Shown: piece after piece, positions 1 through 9,147 of the stretch
Layout of the letters: every line of letters starts with the position of its first letter
Position numbering within the stretch: the first letter of the stretch is position 1
Source of the DNA: Palsa-89 sp963824345
GTDB lineage: Bacteria; Acidobacteriota; Terriglobia; Bryobacterales; Bryobacteraceae
Reading direction: 5' to 3'
DNA length: 64,000 bases
NCBI GenBank assembly: GCA_963824345.1
Contig: CAWGOZ010000002.1
Span: 1 to 64,000, forward strand
The notes under the pieces: model-generated
Database searches by the model: none
The model's input: only the letters and a program-made list of their open reading frames with translations
What the model was told of the DNA's origin: nothing
Position numbers and translations under genes: made by a program

Positions 1-84
1 ACCCAAAACCCGAAAACGAGACAGCGGATAAGTTGAGGACGGGGCCGGGATGTGATCCTCTGGACGAAGGCAGAAGGAGGAAAC

Positions 85-351
85 ATGCCGAGGAAAGGGC
101 ACAGCGAAGAGGAGATCGTACGGGCGTTGCGGCAGGCCGAAGCGGGCCAGAAAGTGAGCGAGATCTGCCGCGAAATGGGTGTATCGCAGCAGGCTTTCTA
201 CAGCTGGAAGCGGCGCTATGCCGGCTTGGCATTAAGCGAGCTGCGCGAGCTACGCCAGCTGCGCGAGGAGAATCGGAAGCTGAAGACTCTGGTGGCGGAC
301 CTGACGCTGGACAAGCATATTCTGCAGGAGGTGCTGTCAAAAAAGGCCTGA
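85..351 (+). CDS. IS3-family transposase OrfA (helix-turn-helix)
   Basis: This 88-residue protein is the DNA-binding half of an IS3 transposase. It starts at ATG 85 with a strong AGGAGG at 75-80. The N-terminal half is the HTH_Tnp_1 fold (SEEEIVRALRQAE, then VSEICREMGVSQQAFYSWKR), and the C-terminal half is a leucine-zipper-like helix (LRELRQLREENRKLKTLVAD) as is usual for OrfA multimerisation. It ends at TGA 349-351, just after the A6G slippery run, so it can be translated alone or fused to OrfB by a -1 frameshift. The codons before 85 in this frame have no ribosome binding site. Confidence 0.9.
   Translation: MPRKGHSEEEIVRALRQAEAGQKVSEICREMGVSQQAFYSWKRRYAGLALSELRELRQLREENRKLKTLVADLTLDKHILQEVLSKKA
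339..345 (+). other. Programmed -1 frameshift site A-AAA-AAG
   Basis: The heptamer AAAAAAG is placed in the orfA frame as A AAA AAG, the classical IS3 slippery configuration. It lies four bases upstream of the orfA stop (349-351). Slipping back one base joins the orfA frame to the open orfB frame. I did not identify a stimulatory hairpin downstream. Confidence 0.8.
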
Positions 352-1340
352 AGCCCGCGGTGCGCCGCGAACTGGTGCGGGAAGTACGGCAGGCGCATCG
401 GCTGAGCGAGCGGCGCGCTTGCGGGCTGTTCGGGATTACCCGTTGGACCAATCGCTATCAAAGCCGCCGCGATCCTCAAACGGGGCTGCGGATGCGACTG
501 CGAGAGTTGGCCGGCAGCCGAACTCGCTACGGATATCGGCGATTGACGGTGTTGCTGCGGCGCGAAGGGTGGAAGGTGAATGCCAAACGAGTGTATCGAC
601 TCTATCGGGCGGAGCAGTTGCAGGTGCGAACCAAGAAACGAGCGAAACGTGCGGCGCAGGTGCGTGTTCCACTGTCCGGGGCCGCTCGTCCGAACCAACG
701 CTGGAGCATGGATTTCGTGAGCGACCGGCTGGCCGATGGGCGCTGGTTCCGCATTTTGACGGTGGTGGATCAGTACACTCGGGAATGCCTGTGTGCTTTT
801 GCGGACCGCTCCCAAACGGGGGAGAAAGTAGTGGAGCAGATGAAACGGCTGGTTGCCTTGCGCGGAGCGCCGGAATCGATCACCACAGATAATGGCGGCG
901 AATTCGCCGGCCGGGCGATGGAAGCGTGGGCCTATGGGGCAGGAGTGCAGATGGACTTCATCCGGCCAGGCCGGCCCGTTCAGAACGGCTTCGTCGAGAG
1001 TTTCAATGGTCGCTTGCGGGACGAATGTCTGAACGGGGAAGTATTCTTCAACCTCGCCGATGCTCGGGAGAAAATCGAACACTGGCGAAGCGACTATAAC
1101 CAGAATCGCCCGCACAGCGCACTTGCCGACCGTACGCCAGCAGAGTTTGTAAGTGCGGTAAGATCGCGGCCCTTCGTTTTCCCAATCGTAAATAAGGCAA
1201 AACCGCAGCCGCGTCAAGGGTTCGCTGGCGCCGGGCAAAAACCGCCCGCCCTTGACACGGCTGCGGCCATGCCTTCTGAACCAGTTATGAAAACGAAGGG
1301 CCTTCCTGAATCGCCGGTTTTGATGGAGACGTTCAATTGA
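339..1340 (+). CDS. IS3-family transposase OrfB (DDE integrase core)
   Basis: OrfB is the catalytic half of the transposase and is expressed as an OrfAB fusion by -1 slippage at 339-345. It has an HTH_21-like segment (RRACGLFGITRWTNRYQSRR) and an rve integrase core. The catalytic triad is complete: Asp at 711-713 (SMDFVSD), Asp at 888-890 (TTDNGGEF) and Glu at 996-998 (GFVESFNGRLRDECL). There are 35 residues between the second Asp and the Glu, the DD(35)E spacing of IS3. The frame continues about 60 residues past the usual end (NRPHSALADRTPAEF), with a low-complexity tail to the stop at 1340. The element looks intact and potentially active. Confidence 0.9.
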   Translation, partial: KKGLKPAVRRELVREVRQAHRLSERRACGLFGITRWTNRYQSRRDPQTGLRMRLRELAGSRTRYGYRRLTVLLRREGWKVNAKRVYRLYRAEQLQVRTKKRAKRAAQVRVPLSGAARPNQRWSMDFVSDRLADGRWFRILTVVDQYTRECLCAFADRSQTGEKVVEQMKRLVALRGAPESITTDNGGEFAGRAMEAWAYGAGVQMDFIRPGRPVQNGFVESFNGRLRDECLNGEVFFNLADAREKIEHWRSDYNQNRPHSALADRTPAEFVSAVRSRPFVFPIVNKAKPQPRQGFAGAGQKPPALDTAAAMPSEPVMKTKGLPESPVLMETFN

Positions 1341-1389
1341 GTTACTTTAGGCCACAGCAGGCCGGAAACACGGGGCTGCGGATCACATC

Positions 1390-1489
1390 CCAGGTCCAAG
1401 TCTCAACTTCCACCATGTCTCAAAAACCGGGGCGGGTCACCAGGTCCAAGTCTCAACTTCCACCATGTCTCAAAAACCGGGGCGGGTCA
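1390..1489 (+). repeat. Tandem 50 bp duplication of the IS right end
   Basis: Two back-to-back, essentially identical 50 bp units start CCAGGTCCAAGTCTCAACTT and end CGGGGCGGGTCA. The first occupies about 1390-1439 and the second 1440-1489. Each contains the outer part of the right inverted repeat. Confidence 0.9.
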
Positions 1490-1640
1490 GAGGTTGAGGT
1501 ATGCCAACAGCCGTTTGTCTCGACCGAGGGGGTCACCCCATTCAACTGTGCCAAAACTGTGCCCGAAGCCTTTTGAGCGAAAGCTGATTCCCAAAATTGT
1601 TGTAATTGTCTGGATTCAGCGATAAACGATGGAACCCTTG

Positions 1641-1698
1641 GAGCAGACTACTATCCCTTGGGCGCAGGGGGTCGGGCGTTCAAATCGCCCCCGCCCCG
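1641..1698 (+). other. tRNA 3'-half-like fragment (possible attachment-site remnant)
   Basis: A perfect T-arm-like hairpin is present: GGGCG (1674-1678), the 7-base loop TTCAAAT, and CGCCC (1686-1690). It is followed by CCGCCCC, which resembles the 3' strand of an acceptor stem. No D-arm, no pairing 5' acceptor strand and no CCA end are visible, so this is not a functional tRNA gene. It may be a tRNA-derived integration scar beside the IS, or a chance or unrelated structured element. The rest of 1491-1799 shows no gene I can support. Confidence 0.35.
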
Positions 1699-1799
1699 AT
1701 CAATAACCATCTTTGGTCCTAAAACAGAATCCTGTTGACTATTGTGCTGTCCCCGCATGGATTGGTCATACTATCGACATAGGCGGAGATGGACCAACT

Positions 1800-3032
1800 A
1801 TGCTGTCCGAAGCAGATCTGTTAGGTTTTGACGAGGCCGCTTACCTTCAGCGGTATGACCAAGTGGCTCAGGCGGTGGCCGGCGGAGAGTGGCCGTCCGG
1901 TTATGCCCATTATTGCGCGGTTGGACGATCCGCGGGGCTCTGTGGCTTGCCCGAGGTCGATGAAAACTGGTATCAACAGGCCTATCCTGCCGCGACCCGC
2001 GACATCGATGCCGGCTGGGCCAAGAACCTAACCGATCATTACCTTCGGCTGGGACGGCATCGCGGCTACTTGCCGAATCGAAACGCGCCGCGGCCCTGCA
2101 ACGCGGCGGGCTTTCGATCGCGCTTTGGCGGCCTTTGGACAGATCAGGCGAACGCGTTGGATCTGGTTCGCGGCCGGCTGGAATTGGGAACTATCACGCA
2201 GCAACAGGCAGGTTTGCTTTTCAAGTGGATTGCGGACGGTTACGTTGTTATCGAAAAAGCCGTACCAGAACGAATCCTGGACGCGGTGATCGCGGACATC
2301 AACAAGGCCTATGAAGGCGGCTTTCCGTCAATGAAATTCAACATTACCGGTATTGGAAGGAACCTGCCCTGGGTCCCCGAAACACAGAGCAGCGCAGCCA
2401 AAGCCCTGGATCTGCACTGGATTTCAGAGCCGGTACGAAACGCGATCTTTTGTGACAATGTGCTCGACTTCCTGCATCTGCTTTTCGAACGCCGGGCGCT
2501 CGCCACCCAAACGCTGTCGTTTTGGCGCGGGTCTGCCCAGGAGGCCCATCAGGATTCAGCCTACGTGAACTATTCGTTGCCTACGCAGTTCGCCGCTTCC
2601 TGGATCGCTCTGGAGGACGTTCGCGACGGCGCCGGGGAGCTTTTCTATCACGTGGGCGGCCAACGCATGCCGGAATATCTGTACGGCGGCGCCTACAAAG
2701 GCACCCAGGAACTGATCCGGCTTGATCGTGCGGCGGATATAGAACAGGCGGTCGCCCAGCATGTCAGATCGATTAAAGCCGTGGCACGAGGAATGTCACT
2801 TAGAACCGAACGCTTCATGGCAAAGCGGGGCGATGTTCTCTTTTGGGCCGCCGATCTTCCGCATGGCGGAAGATCGATTTCGCCAATTTACACTCGGAAG
2901 AGCGTTGTCACGCATTACTGTCCGTCCGAGATCGTGCCATCGTACTTCGAAGGAAGCGGGAGGACGGAGATCAGGCAGCATAACGGGATCGCGTACTATA
3001 GCTCTGGCCACTACGGAGAAAAATTCAAGTAG
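1800..3032 (+). CDS. Phytanoyl-CoA dioxygenase (PhyH)-family protein with N-terminal PDV repeats
   Basis: A 410-residue putative Fe(II)/2-oxoglutarate oxygenase. I chose ATG 1800 because GGCGGAGA lies about 10 bases upstream; a TTG at 1713 would add 29 residues without a clear binding site. Residues 1-90 hold two copies of the short repeat seen elsewhere in this window (FDEAAYLQRYDQVAQAV...HYCAVGR and ENWYQQAYPAA...HYLRLGRHRG). The rest is the PhyH double-stranded beta-helix, with the metal motif HQD (in QEAHQDSAYV), a distal His (LPHGGRS) and an Arg for 2-oxoglutarate (YTRKSVVTHY). PhyH enzymes hydroxylate lipids, amino acids and sugars, so the substrate is unknown. The setting suggests glycan or acyl modification. 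Downstream 3033-3220 holds no gene. Confidence 0.8.
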   Translation: MLSEADLLGFDEAAYLQRYDQVAQAVAGGEWPSGYAHYCAVGRSAGLCGLPEVDENWYQQAYPAATRDIDAGWAKNLTDHYLRLGRHRGYLPNRNAPRPCNAAGFRSRFGGLWTDQANALDLVRGRLELGTITQQQAGLLFKWIADGYVVIEKAVPERILDAVIADINKAYEGGFPSMKFNITGIGRNLPWVPETQSSAAKALDLHWISEPVRNAIFCDNVLDFLHLLFERRALATQTLSFWRGSAQEAHQDSAYVNYSLPTQFAASWIALEDVRDGAGELFYHVGGQRMPEYLYGGAYKGTQELIRLDRAADIEQAVAQHVRSIKAVARGMSLRTERFMAKRGDVLFWAADLPHGGRSISPIYTRKSVVTHYCPSEIVPSYFEGSGRTEIRQHNGIAYYSSGHYGEKFK

Positions 3033-3220
3033 CGTTTTGGAAGATTCGCCTAACGACGCAGCGGGCCTTTGAGAATTCCAACCCGTCTGCTGGAGTAGAA
3101 CGCGAGGGGAAGTAGGAACCCCGAAAGTTGCCCTCTAAAAGCTGCGCTATCCTGCTGGACCCGGTTCCGCTCGGCTGAGCATCGCACGCAGCGGGTCGTT
3201 CCTGTGGTAAACATTTTCCT

Positions 3221-5164
3221 GTGGACGGCGGATCGTTCCATACTCTGGAAGCCCGGAGGGGACTCTTGGCGAATCACACGTCCCGAATGAAACCTCTGTA
3301 TGCACTGCAAAGCGGAGTGACAGCCAAACCCAAGTTAGTGGCTAAGCAAGCGCGGCCGGCGGTCTCGCCCGCCGACGTCGTCTCCGACGTCGCGAAGCGG
3401 TTCAACGATCGATCGCGGGCGGCCTTCATCGGAAGTGAACTGTCTCGGCTAGGCCCGGTTTCCAGTGCCGCGGACGCTCTTCGATGCAGCCGCGTACTGA
3501 CAGAAGCGGGCCTGTTCGATGAGGCCGAATTACTGTTTCGCGCCATGCTGCGAGCGTTCCCTCGTCATCCGGGTGCCTTTGTCGGCTTGGCGCAGGTTGC
3601 CATGCGGCGTAAGAGCTGGCCCGAGGCATTGACGCGCTGGGACAGCATTCTAACCACGTTTGACGGCCAGCGCAATGTGTTTTGGCTGAGCGCGCGCGCA
3701 ATGGCCCTCTACGAGCTAGGTCAACATCGAGAAGCCACTGACCTCCTAGTCGATCTGGTCCGCGAGTTTCCGGACAAGCCTCCAGGATATGTAGGTCTGG
3801 CGCAAATCGCCCTCCGGCAGCGCCGTTGGCCGGAAGCCTTAGCCCGGTGCGACGAGGTTCTTGGGAGATTTGGGCATCAGCCCGGGTCGGATGGCTGGAG
3901 AGTGATGCGTGCCAGCGCGCTGCTTGAATTTGGCCGGGCCGCTGAAGCTGAGGCCATCGTCCGCAACGTCGTCGAACGGTCCCCAGGCTCGGAAAACGCG
4001 CTCATGCTTTTGCTTTGGGTGTACGCGTCCACGGGCCGGCCGGAGGTCGCTTTGAGGGTTCTTAACTCGAGCCCCCTTCGAGAAATCGAAACTCTTGCGC
4101 TGGCCGAGCGGCGCCTAGATCTGCTGATCCGTCTCAAGCGTTTTGAGACCTGGGGCGGGCCACTTTCCAGGAATGTGCGAGCCTCTGTTGAGGCCGGTGT
4201 GACATTCACGCGCATGCTGGAGCGCGCGCGCCGGCCGGATGAGCTCAGCGGCCTATTCGGCTTTGTTCCGGCCCTTTACGAAGGTCGCGAGCGCCAGCGA
4301 ATTTGGGGTGTCCTCCTACAGCGCGCCGCGGCCATGCGGAGTTCTCTGAAGGGGTCAGATCAGGTTACGTTGGACGTCCTGACCGCGCGGATTCGGCTCG
4401 CCCTCCGGGATAGGAAGGGTGTCATCAAGGCGATGCGGGATTTAGCGGAACGCCCGCATCTCGGTGAGCACGGAGAGGCCTTGTGCCGCATTGCGGCCAT
4501 ACTTTGTGGGCCTGGATATCCCGATTATTCAAAACCAAAACTTTTCGGAATCGGACTTTCCAAGACCGGAACCACCACGCTGGCGGCCGCATTGACTGTG
4601 CTCGGCTTCAACACGCTCCATTGGTCCAATCCGCTCACCTGCGCATTAATCTCAGACGATGATCTCCCCATTTTCGATGCTTTTACCGATACGCCGATCA
4701 CTACGAGATTTGAATCTTTCTACGACCTGTTCCCCAATTCAAAATTCATTTTCACGACCCGGCCATTTGATAGCTGGGTTACTTCCCTGTCCCGTCATTG
4801 GCGCAGACATCTTGGGATGTCCGATTTTGATCAGATCAAGGCGGCCATGGAAGAGCCGAGAGCATTTCATTATGGGATCGAGCTCCGCAACATCGATCGC
4901 AGCCTGTACTTCAAGTACAGGAATTATCGCGAAGCGTTCGAAGCTCACCAGCAGCGAGTGCAACAATTCTTTCGAGACAAGCCGGCTGATCGCTTTCTAG
5001 AGCTGAACATTGTTGGCGGCGATGGCTGGCCAGAACTATGCGCGTTCGTTGGCCGGGACGTCCCTTCGGTAGCGTTTCCATGGGAGAACCGCCAGCCCTA
5101 TGCGCCCGTGACGGGACCAATCATGCCGCCCGGAGTCAATGGCTCTCGAATTCGCTCTGAATGA
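3221..5164 (+). CDS. TPR-repeat protein with C-terminal sulfotransferase domain
   Basis: This 647-residue protein has two parts. About residues 75-420 are TPR-like helical repeats (for example PGAFVGLAQVAMRRKSWPEAL and PPGYVGLAQIALRQRRWPEAL). About 440-630 form a sulfotransferase domain with the PAPS 5'-phosphosulfate loop GLSKTGTTTL near 444 and a 3'-phosphate-type segment TTRPFDSWV. The acceptor is not predictable. The start is uncertain: GTG 3221 has no clear ribosome site, and ATG 3287 (MKPLYALQSG) is an alternative. It is paralogous to the protein at 12737-14536, and the pair brackets the acyl-ligase/P450 cassette. Confidence 0.8.
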   Translation: MDGGSFHTLEARRGLLANHTSRMKPLYALQSGVTAKPKLVAKQARPAVSPADVVSDVAKRFNDRSRAAFIGSELSRLGPVSSAADALRCSRVLTEAGLFDEAELLFRAMLRAFPRHPGAFVGLAQVAMRRKSWPEALTRWDSILTTFDGQRNVFWLSARAMALYELGQHREATDLLVDLVREFPDKPPGYVGLAQIALRQRRWPEALARCDEVLGRFGHQPGSDGWRVMRASALLEFGRAAEAEAIVRNVVERSPGSENALMLLLWVYASTGRPEVALRVLNSSPLREIETLALAERRLDLLIRLKRFETWGGPLSRNVRASVEAGVTFTRMLERARRPDELSGLFGFVPALYEGRERQRIWGVLLQRAAAMRSSLKGSDQVTLDVLTARIRLALRDRKGVIKAMRDLAERPHLGEHGEALCRIAAILCGPGYPDYSKPKLFGIGLSKTGTTTLAAALTVLGFNTLHWSNPLTCALISDDDLPIFDAFTDTPITTRFESFYDLFPNSKFIFTTRPFDSWVTSLSRHWRRHLGMSDFDQIKAAMEEPRAFHYGIELRNIDRSLYFKYRNYREAFEAHQQRVQQFFRDKPADRFLELNIVGGDGWPELCAFVGRDVPSVAFPWENRQPYAPVTGPIMPPGVNGSRIRSE

Positions 5165-5246
5165 GGATGATGAAGCCGCAGCCAGTGTGACGGAAGCTAT
5201 GCTTTGGGCTAACCTGGAAACTGCAACTAAGTGCCCGGGGTAGAGC

Positions 5247-6305
5247 ATGGAGACAGGCAAGGCGTCACGGGTGACAAGCGACGGCAACCGTCCCCTGAAA
5301 TCAGGCGGCGATAATGCGGCCGCGGATAACCGCGAGAAGCTTCGCCTATTGGCCGATGCTCATTTCAGCGCCGGACGCCTTGACGAGGCGAGGGCGGCGT
5401 ACCGCGAAATTGTAGAGCATGAGAAGACCAACATTAAGGCGGTACTGGCGCTGGGCCGTATCGAAAGGCGGCTGGGGGACGATACGTCCGCAAGAAATTA
5501 CCTACGGGCGGCCGTTTCGCTCGATTCAGACAATCTCCAGGCATGGACCGAACTCGCTGCGGTTTTGCGCGACTTGAATCAGACGGAAGAAGCAGCGTCG
5601 ATTTATCGGAAGATTCTTTGCAGAAGCGCTAGGCATGCACCTTCGCACCTGGGGTTGGGCGGGATCGCCCGCGCAAGCCACGATCATGAAGCCGCAGTCG
5701 CGCATTTTACGGCCGCGCTTGAATGTCTACTCGCGGCGGACGAGGCTAACCCGAACAACCTCGCTACCCTGGCGCAACTGGCGACGTCGTTGCGCGAGTT
5801 GGATCGAGCAGAAGAGGCGACTTCGGTCTATAGGAAGATTCTCGCTAGAAGCCCGGAGCATGTGCAGGCGCACATGGGACTGGGCTGGCTTACCCGCAAA
5901 CGCGGCAATCATGAAGCTGCCTTGGCGCATTTCAAAGCTGCCGCCGAGCTGAACCCAATCGATCTGCAGGCGCAGATTACTCTGGCCAAGATTCTTGGGC
6001 TCATGCGCCGATTCGAGGAAGCCGAAGCGATCTATCAACGCGTGCTCATGCAAGCGCCAAACCATGCGCAGGTCCGCGCGGCTCTCGGCGCCCTGGCACG
6101 GACCAAGCGAGACTGGGCCGGCGCATTAGAGCAATTTCTCGCTGCGGTGGAGTCCGATCCGAACAATGTTCAGTTCCACATCGATCTTGGCCGCACCTTT
6201 TGCGACCTGTCGAGGTGGGATGATGCCGAGCGGACTTACCGAAGCATCTTGAAAGACTCGCCAGGGAACATCGAAGCCATGATAGGACTGGCCGAGACGG
6301 CCTAG
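5247..6305 (+). pseudogene. TPR protein, 5' part of a gene interrupted by an in-frame TAG
   Basis: The 352 residues consist of tandem TPR units from about residue 30 (for example AHFSAGRLDEARAAYREIVE). The frame stops at TAG 6303-6305, in the middle of a TPR motif. It resumes with no frame change (ARGDRPAALTLFEEAAAAAP), completing the helix pair, and runs on to 7388. The original gene was therefore almost certainly one coding sequence of about 713 codons with a sense codon such as CAG or GAG at 6303. TPR arrays are protein-interaction scaffolds and here would have been joined to a hydrolase-like domain. Nonsense mutation, suppressor readthrough or a sequence error are all possible. Confidence 0.75.
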
Positions 6306-7388
6306 GCGCGAGGCGATAGGCCAGCTGCCCTTACTTTGTTTGAGGAAGCGGCAGCCGCAGCCCCTCTGGACCTGCGTCCGAAGCAGGAGATCCGCCGCCT
6401 GAAGCAGGCACAAGGCGGCTACGATTGGCGCGTGGAAATAGAAGAGGCCGTAGCCGTCGCACGCTCAACAACCGCGGTTGCTCCAGCACAGCTTGAGGCG
6501 GCGAAGATCCTGGTCGAATATGGCTTAATCGAGGTCGCGCGTCCCCTGCTCTCGCGGCTGGTAGTCCGCCACCCGGGCGCCCGTCAACTTCTCTTGATGG
6601 TTCGCCAGATCGATCGTATGGGCCTGGCCCAACCCCTCTCTGCGTCCTCGCGCAATCAAGATTCGGCTGAAATTCAACTCGACTCTCTGCGGGGATTTAT
6701 CGAAATGCCTGTCCCCAATTCCGATACCCTTTTGATCGTGTTCGCGGGAACCAATAATCGGATTTCGATGACTTTTTCATTGATGCATAAGATATTGCGC
6801 AAGACCGGAGTGAACATCGTTTATTGCCGAGACCTCCAACAGCAATGGTACAGCCGGGGCGTGGTCGGGCTGGGCCACGATTACCAATCGACAGTTGAGG
6901 GTTTTAGAACGCTGGCCGCCCGATATGGCGCTAAACGCATTCTGACGCTGGGGAATTGTGTCGGCAGCCACGGAGCGCTTCGCTTTGGCTTGTCTCTGGG
7001 CGCTCGAGGGGTGCTTGCGCTGAGCCCCAAACTTCAGCCTGGCGAAGGTATGAAGCCGCGCCAGAAGACGCAGCTTTCCGCCATCCGCGAGCCTCTGGCC
7101 GCCGGCCCCACCAAGGTTCGTAGTCGATATCTGGAAGCAGACGCGCGACCGGAGGTAAATCTTATCTTCGGCCAGCACTACACCGTGGATCCCGCCGACG
7201 CGCACGCCATGGCAGGAGTTCCCGGAGTGACGGTTACCGGGGTACCGGATTCGGCCGACGCCTTGAAGGACTTGTTGGTACGCGGCCTGCTGGAGCCGCT
7301 GCTGATGGACTTCGTTGCCACTGGAGTAGTTTCGGCGGAGATGATCGAGAGGATCTCCACTTCCGGCAATCCGCAGTTCACCCATTGA
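6306..7388 (+). pseudogene. TPR-alpha/beta-hydrolase-like protein, 3' part of the same interrupted gene
   Basis: This is the in-frame continuation after TAG 6303-6305. It opens with the end of a TPR unit, then (from about 6700) an alpha/beta-hydrolase-like domain: a strand TLLIVFAGTNN, then TLGNCVGSHGALRFGL as the nucleophile elbow. The elbow reads G-N-C-V-G, so the nucleophile would be Cys, where most relatives have Ser. TPR proteins with this kind of hydrolase occur in polysaccharide and capsule clusters. The stop at 7386-7388 lies seven bases before the next start, consistent with one transcript. TTG 6336 could allow separate re-initiation, but no ribosome site supports it. Confidence 0.6.
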
Positions 7389-7395
7389 GGGAACC

Positions 7396-9147
7396 GTGCG
7401 AAATCCAGAAGCATCGACAATCGGCGAGGTCCTGACTTGGCAGGCAAAGTACCGACCAGATAAGCGGGCTTTCCTGTGCCTGGAGCGCGGGGAGCGCGAG
7501 ACCGAGTCATTTACTTTTGCCGAGCTGGATCGCAGGGCCCGAGCGATCGCGCAGGTCTTACAAGAAAATGGGCTCGGCGGCCAGCGCGTCATCCTGGCCT
7601 ATCCCACTTGCCTGGAATTTGTGGCCGCGCTCTTTGGCTGTTTCCATGCCGGATCGATCGCTGTTGCGGCGCCCGTCCCGAGCCACGGCAACTCATGGGC
7701 GCGCATCCGTGCGATCATGGCGGACGCCGAGGCAACGGCGGTGTTGTCGCTCCGATCGATCCCCTGCAAGGAAACGGACGGGCCAGTTGGGATCACAGGG
7801 CTGCAACTTCCAAATATGCTCTACATTGCTACTGACGACATCCCGCATTCCGGCGTCTGGCAACCTCGGCACGTCCGGTCCGAGGATCTGGCGGTTCTGC
7901 AATACACCTCCGGCTCCACGGGCACTCCGCGCGGCGTGATGATCACCCACTCCAATCTCATGCACAACCAGCGGGTGCTTAACCAGGTGCTCAACACAGG
8001 CCCCGACGACAGTGTGGTGAGCTGGCTGCCGCTCTATCACGATATGGGGCTGGTCGGCAGCATTCTGCATTCGGTGTACGCAGGCGGGCTCTGCGTTTTG
8101 ATGCCGCCCCTCGCCTTTTTGCAAATGCCGATCCGGTGGTTAAAAGCGATCCACCGCTACCGCGCGACCGTAAGCATGGCGCCGTGCTTCGCCTACGATC
8201 TTTGTGCTCGCCGGTATGTTCCTGAACGCGATGGGGGCCTCGATATTTCCAGTTGGCGAGCAGCGATTTGCGGCGGCGAAACCATTCGTCCGCGGCTGCT
8301 TGAGAAATTCGCGGAAACATTCCGGCCCACGGGCTTTGACCCTAAGGCGCTATTGCCCGCCTACGGCCTCGCGGAGGCGACGCTGCTCGCTACGTCGTCG
8401 CCGGCGGGAATGGGGCTAGCCACGGTCGATGTGGTGAACTCGGCCGAAGTACGCCCCGGGGGGCATGCGGCGAGCAAGCGGTTGGCCTCTTGCGGACACA
8501 CTTGGGAAGACCAGCGGGTTGCGGTTGTCGATCCGGATTCTTGCCTGCCTGTGCCGCCAGGTCAAGCAGGCGAAATTTGGCTGCAGGGTCCCAGTGTCGC
8601 GTCCGGATACTGGAACCGGGGCGAAGAGACGAGAGCGACGTTTCAGGCCCAACTGGCCGGCGAAGCTGATTCGGGATATTGGTTGCGCACTGGAGATTTG
8701 GGATTTCTGAGCACCGATGGTTTGGTCGTGACCGGGAGGCGCAAAGAAATCATCGTTATGCGCGGCGCCAATTACGACCCCCTCGACATTGAAATCGAGG
8801 CTTGCGACAGCCATCCTGCGCTATCGGCAGGCGCCGCCGCGGCCTTTTCCATAGACCATGCTGATGGGGAAGGGCTGGTGCTGGCACTGGAAATCGAGCG
8901 CAGCGCTTTGAAAGGTTTGGACGTTGATGTTTTGGTAAGCAACGTGGTTTCGGCCGTGAATCGCCGCTTCGGATTAACGATCTACGATCTGGTGCTGCGT
9001 TCGGGAACACTGCCGCGAACAACCAGCGGAAAGATACAGCGGCACCACTGCCAGAAACTTTATCTTGCAGGTGAGTTGGGCGCGCTTCCCTCCATCGAAC
9101 ATCCTGCGCTCGGTCGTTGCCGGCCCCATGCGAATGAGGTTGCTTGA
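7396..9147 (+). CDS. Fatty-acyl-AMP ligase (FAAL-type adenylating enzyme)
   Basis: A 583-residue ANL-superfamily enzyme that would activate a carboxylic acid as acyl-adenylate and load it on an acyl carrier protein. It starts at GTG 7396 after GAGGGAACC. Core motifs are present: the P-loop YTSGSTGTPRGV near 170, WLPLYHDMGLVG near 209 (typical of FAALs), YGLAEATL near 325, TGDLGFL and the C-terminal Lys in TTSGKIQRH near 545. The HDMGL signature and the adjoining stand-alone ACP favour ACP loading over CoA-ester formation. The 3' end overlaps the next start by one base (TGATG), so the genes are co-transcribed. Acyl chain length cannot be read from sequence. Confidence 0.85.
   Translation: MRNPEASTIGEVLTWQAKYRPDKRAFLCLERGERETESFTFAELDRRARAIAQVLQENGLGGQRVILAYPTCLEFVAALFGCFHAGSIAVAAPVPSHGNSWARIRAIMADAEATAVLSLRSIPCKETDGPVGITGLQLPNMLYIATDDIPHSGVWQPRHVRSEDLAVLQYTSGSTGTPRGVMITHSNLMHNQRVLNQVLNTGPDDSVVSWLPLYHDMGLVGSILHSVYAGGLCVLMPPLAFLQMPIRWLKAIHRYRATVSMAPCFAYDLCARRYVPERDGGLDISSWRAAICGGETIRPRLLEKFAETFRPTGFDPKALLPAYGLAEATLLATSSPAGMGLATVDVVNSAEVRPGGHAASKRLASCGHTWEDQRVAVVDPDSCLPVPPGQAGEIWLQGPSVASGYWNRGEETRATFQAQLAGEADSGYWLRTGDLGFLSTDGLVVTGRRKEIIVMRGANYDPLDIEIEACDSHPALSAGAAAAFSIDHADGEGLVLALEIERSALKGLDVDVLVSNVVSAVNRRFGLTIYDLVLRSGTLPRTTSGKIQRHHCQKLYLAGELGALPSIEHPALGRCRPHANEVA

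Larger units (their letters stand above)
1..1489 (+). mobile_element. IS3-family insertion sequence, left tip at the window edge
   Basis: The element holds orfA and orfB of an IS3-type transposase. The terminal sequences are imperfect inverted repeats. GGGATGTGATCC at 47-58 reappears inverted at 1380-1391, and outward of it AAGTTGAG and GAGACA are matched by CTCAACTT and TGTCTC at the right end. The right end finishes in GGGTCA (1434-1439, again 1484-1489), and the window starts with ACCC, so the left end is probably cut by about two bases (expected TG before ACCC). The 50 bp right end is present twice in tandem, so the true right boundary is 1439 or 1489. The target duplication cannot be checked because the left flank is missing. 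Confidence 0.85.

Noticed and set aside
216..1238. Long minus-strand open frame across the IS transposase
   Set aside because: It is antisense to orfA/orfB, whose DDE triad and frameshift site are clear, and the product shows no family pattern.
1641..1698. A complete tRNA gene
   Set aside because: Only the T-arm and a possible 3' acceptor strand can be formed; the D-arm and matching 5' acceptor strand are missing.
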